Made by a program: the position numbers and the translations under genes. The notes under the pieces are model-generated. The model made no database searches and was not told where the DNA came from. It was given only the letters and a program-made list of their open reading frames with translations. 64,000 bases of DNA from Peltaster fructicola (Eukaryota; Ascomycota; Dothideomycetes): the NCBI GenBank assembly GCA_001592805.2, contig CP051139.1, forward strand, positions 62,001 to 126,000, read 5' to 3'. Below are positions 57,572-64,000 of the stretch, piece by piece (within the stretch, counting starts at the first letter, position 1; each line of letters begins with the position of its first letter).

Positions 57572-60046
57572 TCATTTAACCTTGCTGTCGTTTCTGCCAC
57601 GTTCAGCCTTGGAAACCACTTGGAACGTGTCGATGGTCCAGCCGTATGCATCTCGGAGACGTCTGCCCCAATCGCGGGCGATCTCAAACCTGATCTTGTT
57701 GCTTGGATGGGGCTGGTGCACATGTATACGACGCAGACACTCGTCCTTGTCCCTCGAAAATGCCCAGGCTGAGCCCAGTAGCTTTCGGCCTTCGAAGTCC
57801 ATGTCGTCCATGGCATGCAAGAAGTCCTTCCACGGGATCTCTCCGCGTTGTCCATTGGCCCCTGGTACGAAGAATAGAGTATGGAGGACCCTGAGGGTAC
57901 CTTCATCCACGAGAACAGGTGTGGGAGTGGAATGTACTGGCTCCAGCTGCGAATCAAGTTCCTCAATGCGCTTCTCCACTTGTTGGGCAGATGGTGCTGC
58001 CTCCTGTTCGAGAGCAAGCTTAGCTTTCTTGGACTTCTTGAAGTGGTTGTCCTCAACACATCCTTGTGTCCGGAATGCCAAGTCCAACGTGTCAGTTTGA
58101 ATTCCACTCGCAGGTTTTGATTCAACCGCGCGGCCTAACAGTACATCAGGCTGCCAGTCAGGTGTCTTGTAGCCTTGTCTCGGGGCATCAAGAACATTCC
58201 AAAGGATGTCAAGCTCGCGCTCTTTGTCAAGCTTCACGAGAACCGCATCGATCGCTGTCCACAGAGTCTCAAGATTCTTTTCAGAGCGTTGTAGTGTCGT
58301 GATATGCTTTGGAGTAGCTCGCTGGGTGCACGGGTAGTCGAATCGGCGACCAGCCAAAAGGCCGTGCTGCTCGATCGTGGGCTCCAATACATGCAAGATG
58401 CAGTGGAGAAGCTCGCCATCTCTTTCGACCTTCTTCTGTGCGGACGAGGTGCTCTCGCGAAGATGTGAGTAGGACGGGCAGGTGTGCAACATTCCATAAC
58501 CCGCAAGTTGAGGCAGCGAACAACAGAGTGAAGCCAGGAAGATGTCGGAAACCATGGTTACCAGGCGCGATGAGTTTAAAAGATCCTTGCCTGGACCATA
58601 ACGCATGAAGTACTGTATTTCGCCGAGTAAGACTAGGTTGCAGAAACTGGACGTCCGCAATTCTTCTTGCATGAAAGCCGCGAACTGACCAAGCAAGGCT
58701 GTAGCATGCTTGCTGTCGTTCCTCATAATGTTGATGAGCTTACACGACGATCTAGACTTGTTACCTTCGTCGAGGCGAGTGCCAGTCAGGTCTCGTAGTG
58801 GTACCATCATTATGATGTGCTTGAGTCTTCCTGTGGCGATTGCATATGCCCTCAATTGCATGTCATGACAAGCTGCGGCACATGGGCCGGAAGCTGGCTC
58901 GTCGACCTTGTTGTCGCACTTGAAGAGATCACCGAGGTACTCATTCAGGGTTGTGAACTCTGCGCAGGAAGAGGCCATGCGAGTCCAATCGTGGAGAGCC
59001 TCTGCTGCGAGAGCCAGCTCTTCAGATATGACCCTAGCATTGGCACTGCGATCCAAGTCTGACATAGCCTTAGAAGTATCTGTGATAGCCTCAGTCATGC
59101 GAGCCTGGTAGTAGCCTGGATCTTCTCTTAGGGACAGAAAGTCGCTTCTCTTCTCGCTTGCCCAATGGTACAAGAGAGTTTGCAGGCTAGACATCACTGC
59201 AGGTACCGGCACCCGATAGATAGCTTCTGGACCAAAAATGTCCACAGACTCGAAGTCATGCCCGGAATCCGAGGCCGATTCTGCCCAGCTGCCATCGACT
59301 GCTTTTGTGCTCTTGTTTGCGGACGAAGACCCAGCGAATCGCGACGGGTGAAGGCGGAGCTGATCCACGTCGACGTCGTGGAGAATGTTGCGGATACCAT
59401 TGACGAGGAGAGTCATGATTCGCGTTTGAGCCTCGAGTATGAGAAGTGCTTTTGGAGCGTCATGAACCAAGGTGTCCGGAGGAGATCTGAGTTTCTCATT
59501 CTGGTGCGCAAATCGTGCGAATTCTGCTGGTTGCTCTGCACGCTTGAAGTAGACCCAATGAGGTTCTGAAGTAATTGATCGTACCGAAGGTATCAGCCTA
59601 AGCTTGACACCACAGCTCATGTTCTCATCGTCTGACTCGAGGAACTTCATTGGATGATGACGAGCGCGAGCATCCAGCAGCAAAGGAAGTATCGTAGGAC
59701 GGGAAAGATCTTCGACGTTGATCTGCGGGCACAGGAAGAGGTGATAGAGAGTCGGATCTGGCTTGTCTCTGTTCACGCACGTCCACAAGTAGTGCTGAAA
59801 GTCCTCGCGGTGTGTAGCAGGTATTTCGCCATCATATGATGCCCTCAGCAATCTTGCACGCTGATCCAGCGACTTCTTGTTCCATCTCTTGTATATCGTG
59901 TCCTCATACTGATCTAGAATGCTAGCCAGAAACTTGTGCGACGTAAGAATCCTTTCGCTGCGTGTGTCGATGGCAGCCTTCCATGCTTGGTCCGTTGTCG
60001 GAAATCTGAGAGTGGTGCCAAATATACCGTCAGTGGTGTTCGCCAT
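57572..60046 (-). CDS. Large fungal orphan-family protein (824 residues)
   Basis: A single exon. The N-terminal part is helical and charged. The middle (about 300-500) has Cys/His-bearing helices. The most conserved-looking part is C-terminal: LFFVPGANGQRGEIPWKDFL, HAMDDMDFEGRKLLGSAWAF, then IHVHQPHPSNKIRFEIARDW and GRRLRDAYGWTIDTF. I recognise this end (W-x-DFL..AM, GSAW.F, H.PHP, GRRL...YGW) from a large, expanded, uncharacterised ascomycete family whose members often occur in many copies. No catalytic motif or targeting signal is visible. Function is unknown. It looks intact. Confidence 0.82.
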   Translation of the reverse strand: MANTTDGIFGTTLRFPTTDQAWKAAIDTRSERILTSHKFLASILDQYEDTIYKRWNKKSLDQRARLLRASYDGEIPATHREDFQHYLWTCVNRDKPDPTLYHLFLCPQINVEDLSRPTILPLLLDARARHHPMKFLESDDENMSCGVKLRLIPSVRSITSEPHWVYFKRAEQPAEFARFAHQNEKLRSPPDTLVHDAPKALLILEAQTRIMTLLVNGIRNILHDVDVDQLRLHPSRFAGSSSANKSTKAVDGSWAESASDSGHDFESVDIFGPEAIYRVPVPAVMSSLQTLLYHWASEKRSDFLSLREDPGYYQARMTEAITDTSKAMSDLDRSANARVISEELALAAEALHDWTRMASSCAEFTTLNEYLGDLFKCDNKVDEPASGPCAAACHDMQLRAYAIATGRLKHIIMMVPLRDLTGTRLDEGNKSRSSCKLINIMRNDSKHATALLGQFAAFMQEELRTSSFCNLVLLGEIQYFMRYGPGKDLLNSSRLVTMVSDIFLASLCCSLPQLAGYGMLHTCPSYSHLRESTSSAQKKVERDGELLHCILHVLEPTIEQHGLLAGRRFDYPCTQRATPKHITTLQRSEKNLETLWTAIDAVLVKLDKERELDILWNVLDAPRQGYKTPDWQPDVLLGRAVESKPASGIQTDTLDLAFRTQGCVEDNHFKKSKKAKLALEQEAAPSAQQVEKRIEELDSQLEPVHSTPTPVLVDEGTLRVLHTLFFVPGANGQRGEIPWKDFLHAMDDMDFEGRKLLGSAWAFSRDKDECLRRIHVHQPHPSNKIRFEIARDWGRRLRDAYGWTIDTFQVVSKAERGRNDSKVK

Positions 60047-60925
60047 TCTCTCTGATCAAGGCATGGGGGCTGTTGAAGTAAGTTTGAGGAACAAAAAGAA
60101 AGGAAGGAAGTAAGGAAGTGAAAATGGGCTTCAAATATGGCTTCGTGGATTGACTCCGCCCGCACGTGGTGCAGTGAATGCCTGATACAGCAAAGGCGAT
60201 GCCGAAGAGGCGTTCTAACGACATATGGGCGATGTTCTGGAGTCCATCATAAGAGACACCGCGGTTCCTTGGTCGGTCGCGCAGTCTTTCGTTTGATGAG
60301 AGACATGCCCTACTGCTGAAGCAAGGATGTCGTTGTAGGCTACTAGTGCTGGATCGGGTGCCTGCAGAACTGAGCCACAAACGTACGTTGAATCACCTAC
60401 ATGTGATACATGCCTCTTGGTGTTCTAGATAACCTAGACTGCTAGATCGCGAAGCATGTCGACAAACTAGAACAGGTCTCACAGCAGACAACTTGTGGCT
60501 GCGGAAGAGGAGAGACAAGCGACGATTGATCCGTAGCACTGTCCTCAAGGTGTAGAGTGATATGGTTGCGGATCGTTGTGCCATGCTGCATGGTCTCTCG
60601 ATTGTCGAGCGATGTGAATGTGGATTGCGTTACGATCTGTGAAGAGCATGTGAGACGTCCTACGGCATTGCACAAGGCTATATCGCATAGTCAGCATCTT
60701 CTACCTGTGTGTCAGGGCTGAGTGTGCTGCTCCAGATATATGAGGAAGAGAAAGAAGGAGAATCATGAAGTATAGTCTTTTGGACAAGCATGAAGTCAGA
60801 GTATGATAAAACAGGAGACGACGCTAATGACAAACGCCTATAATGCTGACATAATCATATCGAACCACCTCAGAGGAATGCCATTGACTTCAAAGAGACC
60901 CTACACCCAGCGCCGGACTCCTCAT
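60047..60925. other. Intergenic region, no gene seen
   Basis: This lies between two minus-strand genes, with the promoter of the 824-residue orphan on its left side. A purine-rich run (AAAGAAAGGAAGGAAG-like) lies at 60090-60120. Small frames near 60393-60675 are unconvincing. Confidence 0.5.
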
Positions 60926-63900
60926 CTACAGAAAACCCTTCGTCAAGCTGCTCTTGCGTGTAGGTACCTCGATCTGAACATCACCAGCTTGGCTTTGGGC
61001 CATCGAGCTGGCACGCCGGCTGGCGCCTCCATGATCGCTAAGCACAGCAAGTGTACCTGCTCTGCCAATGCTGCCTCGCTCCCCACGAACGCCTCGCCAG
61101 CTTTCGAGCTCACGTTCCAACCGTAGACTCTTCTCCTTCTCTTCTCGAAGCTCGCGCTCGGCTCGTTTGGCGGTAAGTTGTGCTGATGAGTCGGATGCTT
61201 GTAGCTCGTCGATAGTATGTAGCAAACGTTCGACCTTGTCGCGAGACTTGTTGAGGTCTTCAGTCAGCATTTGTGCTGACTTGTCGCGACGCTCGATCTG
61301 TGATTGCAAGTCCTTGACTGTGCGGTCCACGTTACGGACACTTCTGGCTTCGGATGTGCGGGGAGTGGTTTCGAGCTTCTCAAGCTGCTGTTCGAGCTGT
61401 GGTAACGTTAGTGTTGATCCAACATTGTAGTCTAGCACTCACCTCTTGCACTCTACCATGGAGGAAGCGGACATCTTGGCTACCACTTGAGAAGCCCTTG
61501 GTTTCCAGATCGATGCACTTCAGCTGCAGCTCCTTCATACTCTTATCAAGGGCAGCCTTCTCCTTGTGCAGCTGCGCTATGTTCGCTCTCTCCAGAGCCA
61601 TGTCCTTCTGCACATCTTGAGCGAGGACTTCTGCCCTCCTCATCTTACCGACAGCAGCAACAGCGATGTCCTCTTGTTGAGCCAGTTGCGACTTCAGCTC
61701 GAGCAGTTCACGGTCTGCGGATGCTGCATCACGTTTAGCAGGCGAGCCACTGCGCGATAAACTGTCCAAACGCTCTGCAGCTTCGGCCAGACGAGTCTCA
61801 AGACCCTTCTTCTCCTTGATAAGCTGATCGCGCTCTGCCGCAACATCATCGACATTGGTTCGTAATGTGCGAACCTGACCGAGTAGATCCACGACCTTGC
61901 TCTGTGCGTCGTTGTGTGCGTCGATGGCTTCATCTCGAGAGTTTGACAGCCCTTGAAGAGCAACCTCAAGACGTGACTTCTCCTTGGCCCAAGTGGAACT
62001 ATTGAGCACTTCATCATCCCACTTGCTGCGTAGATCCTCTAGCTCATCACGAAGGCGACTGTTCTCACCACGAGCGTGCATCAAGCTGTCTCGCTCGAGC
62101 TCTAGCTCTTGGTTGACAGTACTGAGCTCCGACTGGTACTTCTTACGAGTGTGCTCCATGAAGGACTCTTTGTCTTCGATGTCCATGGCACGAGAAGAAC
62201 GGTAATCTTCCAGCTCGTTCTGCAGTCGCTTCTTGCCTTGCAGAGCACCTTCTAGGTCGGCAGACAGATCTTCGATTCTCTCCTCATACTGCTGACTTTG
62301 TCGTTGGAGGTCTTCCACAAGGCTGTCCATCTGCTTGCGCTCGGACATGATTCCAGCACAGATGTCCTCTGCCTCCTTGGCTTGAGACTTGGCGAAATGC
62401 TCTGCTCGGGACGCCTTCAATACAGCGATCTCAGCTTGCTCGAGCTTAGCAAAGTACTCATCCGATCGCGCCTTATACATTGTCAGGCTTGACTCGACGT
62501 CGAAGATCTTGGAGGCTTCGCCATCGAGCTTGATCTGCAGATCCGAAAACTCCTGCAGTAATTGAGCATGATTTGCAGCTTCTTGTTCTCGCTCATAGGC
62601 CAAGTCTGCCAACTCTGACTTTGCATCTCGCAGTTCAACCTCAGTCGAGGCCTTGTGCTGCTTCAAGTCGTCGAATGCAGTCTTTGCGTCAGCGAGTTCC
62701 GCCACAGCTGCATTGTGTGTCGTCAACAAACTTCTTCGAGATTGCTCTTGAGATGTGATCAGATCGTAGAGCTCCTCATGACTCTTGGTCTGGACTTCCT
62801 TGAACGACAATTCTCCCGCATGAATGCTCTGCTCTAAAGCAGTGACCTTCTTGGCAGAGTCGTCCAGCATATCATGCAGTCTGAAGTTCTCACGCTCCAG
62901 CTTCTGCACACGTCGAAGAGAAGGACTGTCGTCTTGCCATTGCTTGCCCGGATTGCGCTCAAGCTGAGCCTGAAGGTGTCTGTTCTTCATTTCGGACATC
63001 TGCAGTTGATTCTGTACCTGTTCGAGCTCTGCTGCCATGTCCATGCGGTTGTTGAACGTAATAGTGTCCACTGTCTTGTCAGAACGGGCGGAATCATTTG
63101 TTTGGCTGCTCAGATGCCTTGCATGCGAAGGGGTTTGTGTTGGAGTGAATGTCTTCTTACGTCCACCATCCCATTCTCTTCGCACTGCTGCAGGAGAGGA
63201 TCGAGCGTTGACTTGACTAGAGTTCATCTCTTCCAGCAGTGCACGCTTAGAGTTGTTGAAGCGAGACTCGTTCTCTTGCATGTCTTCTGCATGCTGAGAT
63301 CGAAGCTGATCAGCCTGTGCCTCTGCACGAGAGATGCGCTCTGTAGCTAGACGAAGTGCCTGTTCTGACGCCTGCAGCTTTTGAGCCAAGTCGATAGTCT
63401 TCTTGAGATTCAGCTTTGAGTCGCCCGTACGTGCTGGCAGTCGACCGTGCTCTGGATCGAAGATCTTCGACAATAGAGTCAACTGGCCACGGACCTCTTC
63501 TAACTCTTGATTTGCTTGATCAAGGGAGGACTGCACCGTTCGAGTGTTCTGCTGAGCTTGTGTGCGTAGCTGTCGCTCTGTCTCAAGCCTACGGTTTGAC
63601 TCGGCCAGTTGAATATTGCTAGATGAAGACTGCTGCTCAGCATTGCGAGAAGTTTTGTGCTCTCGGTCGACTTCATGGGTCAGATCCTCCAAGCTGAGTG
63701 CAAGCTTCTCCTTCTGCTTAGTGAGAGCTGTGATCTGTAGTTGTGCATCATCAAATTGTCGTTGATGCCGCTTAGCTTCTTCCTCAGCCTTGGCCTTCTC
63801 GGCTGTAAGCTGTGAGATCCGTGTACGATGAGTGTCGCTGGCACGCGAGCTTGATCGTGCAATGTCGAGATTCTTCTGTTGGACCTTGTTCAGAAGGGCC

Positions 63901-64000
63901 CGGTTGTCATTCTCAGAGGCGGTCAGCCGTCCCTTTATGGTAACAAGCTCGCGCTCAAGACGTTGCTTGTCAGTGTCATGATGTATCTTGTACATATCAG
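60926..64000 (-). CDS. Type II myosin heavy chain, coiled-coil tail (partial)
   Basis: The right edge cuts the gene; about 1008 residues of the C-terminal side are visible. Exons are 61443 to beyond 64000 and 60926-61396, with a 46-base intron (GTGAGT, branch CACTAACG, CCACAG). The sequence is an almost unbroken heptad coiled coil with myosin-tail traits (KKRLQNELEDYRSSRAMDIE, SKIFDPEHGRLPARTGDSKL). Breaks occur at a Ser/Thr/Pro-rich hinge (TPTQTPSHARHLSSQT) and at SLSRSGSPAKRD, and the tail ends with a non-helical piece (RGSIGRAGTLAVLSDHGG). The motor and IQ motifs should lie to the right. Myosin II drives the cytokinetic ring at septa. Another long coiled-coil protein is possible, but the tail fits fungal myosin II best. 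Confidence 0.85.

Noticed and set aside
1-64000. Transposons, LTR or virus-like elements, tRNA/rRNA genes, CRISPR arrays
   Set aside because: I looked for reverse transcriptase, integrase, transposase and capsid-like motifs in the translated frames, for long terminal or inverted repeats by eye, and for tRNA-like cloverleaf blocks, and saw none. A proper covariance-model or repeat search could still find short ones.

Overview
The window looks like nuclear DNA of a filamentous ascomycete (Pezizomycotina, most probably a dothideomycete; the class is inference). It has dense genes on both strands with short gaps. Introns are 43-53 bases, usually with GTRNGT-type donors, CTAAC/CTGAC-like branch sites and YAG acceptors. 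Typical fungal families are present: HET-domain proteins, a C2H2 plus fungal-specific transcription factor, a cytochrome P450 and a Baeyer-Villiger monooxygenase. About thirty protein genes can be supported. I saw no rRNA, tRNA, CRISPR array, transposon, or virus-like or LTR element.

Layout, left to right. 0-10 kb: a HET protein (-), a disordered Ala/Lys-rich protein with a duplicated exon (+), porphobilinogen deaminase HEM3 (-) divergent from a NOPCHAP1-like box C/D snoRNP chaperone (+), and a Ser/Thr-rich single-pass membrane protein (-). 10-16 kb: a P450 (-), a hidden four-exon gene for a small eight-cysteine secreted protein (-, tentative), a GYGQ-repeat/glycine-zipper protein (+), and an F-box/RCC1 protein (-). 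16.9-28 kb: RRP5 (-), divergent from CDT2 (+), a Ybp/glomulin-type protein (-) and an unrecognised basic protein (+). 28-37 kb, all minus: a peroxisomal dienoyl-CoA isomerase, an isochorismatase-fold/AlkB fusion, an MGR3-like mitochondrial TPR protein and a five-exon multi-pass membrane protein. 37-45.6 kb: an HMCES/SRAP protein (+), a Baeyer-Villiger monooxygenase (+), a membrane-anchored ubiquitin protease (-), a zinc alcohol dehydrogenase (-) and ALB1 (-). 46-64 kb: a second HET protein (+), a C2H2/fungal-trans regulator (-), an FAD monooxygenase (+), a leucine-rich orphan (-), an SRR1-like protein (+), an 824-residue fungal orphan family member (-), and the tail of a type II myosin heavy chain cut by the right edge (-).

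Most genes are unrelated housekeeping or fungal-family genes and I see no biosynthetic cluster. Recurrent themes are ribosome/snoRNP assembly (RRP5, ALB1, NOPCHAP1-like), ubiquitin-linked control (CDT2, F-box/RCC1, USP, the glomulin-like protein), DNA damage or alkylation response (HMCES, AlkB fusion) and nonself recognition (two HET genes).

The observations most worth checking are the hidden eight-cysteine gene at 12.0-12.6 kb, a one-base reading-frame break inside the first S1 domain of RRP5, an AlkB protein fused to an isochorismatase fold that has lost its Asp and Cys catalytic residues, a duplicated intron-exon unit in the disordered gene at 3.1 kb, and a 60-bp direct repeat that copied the HEM3 stop codon. 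All gene models were made by eye; none has transcript or database support.
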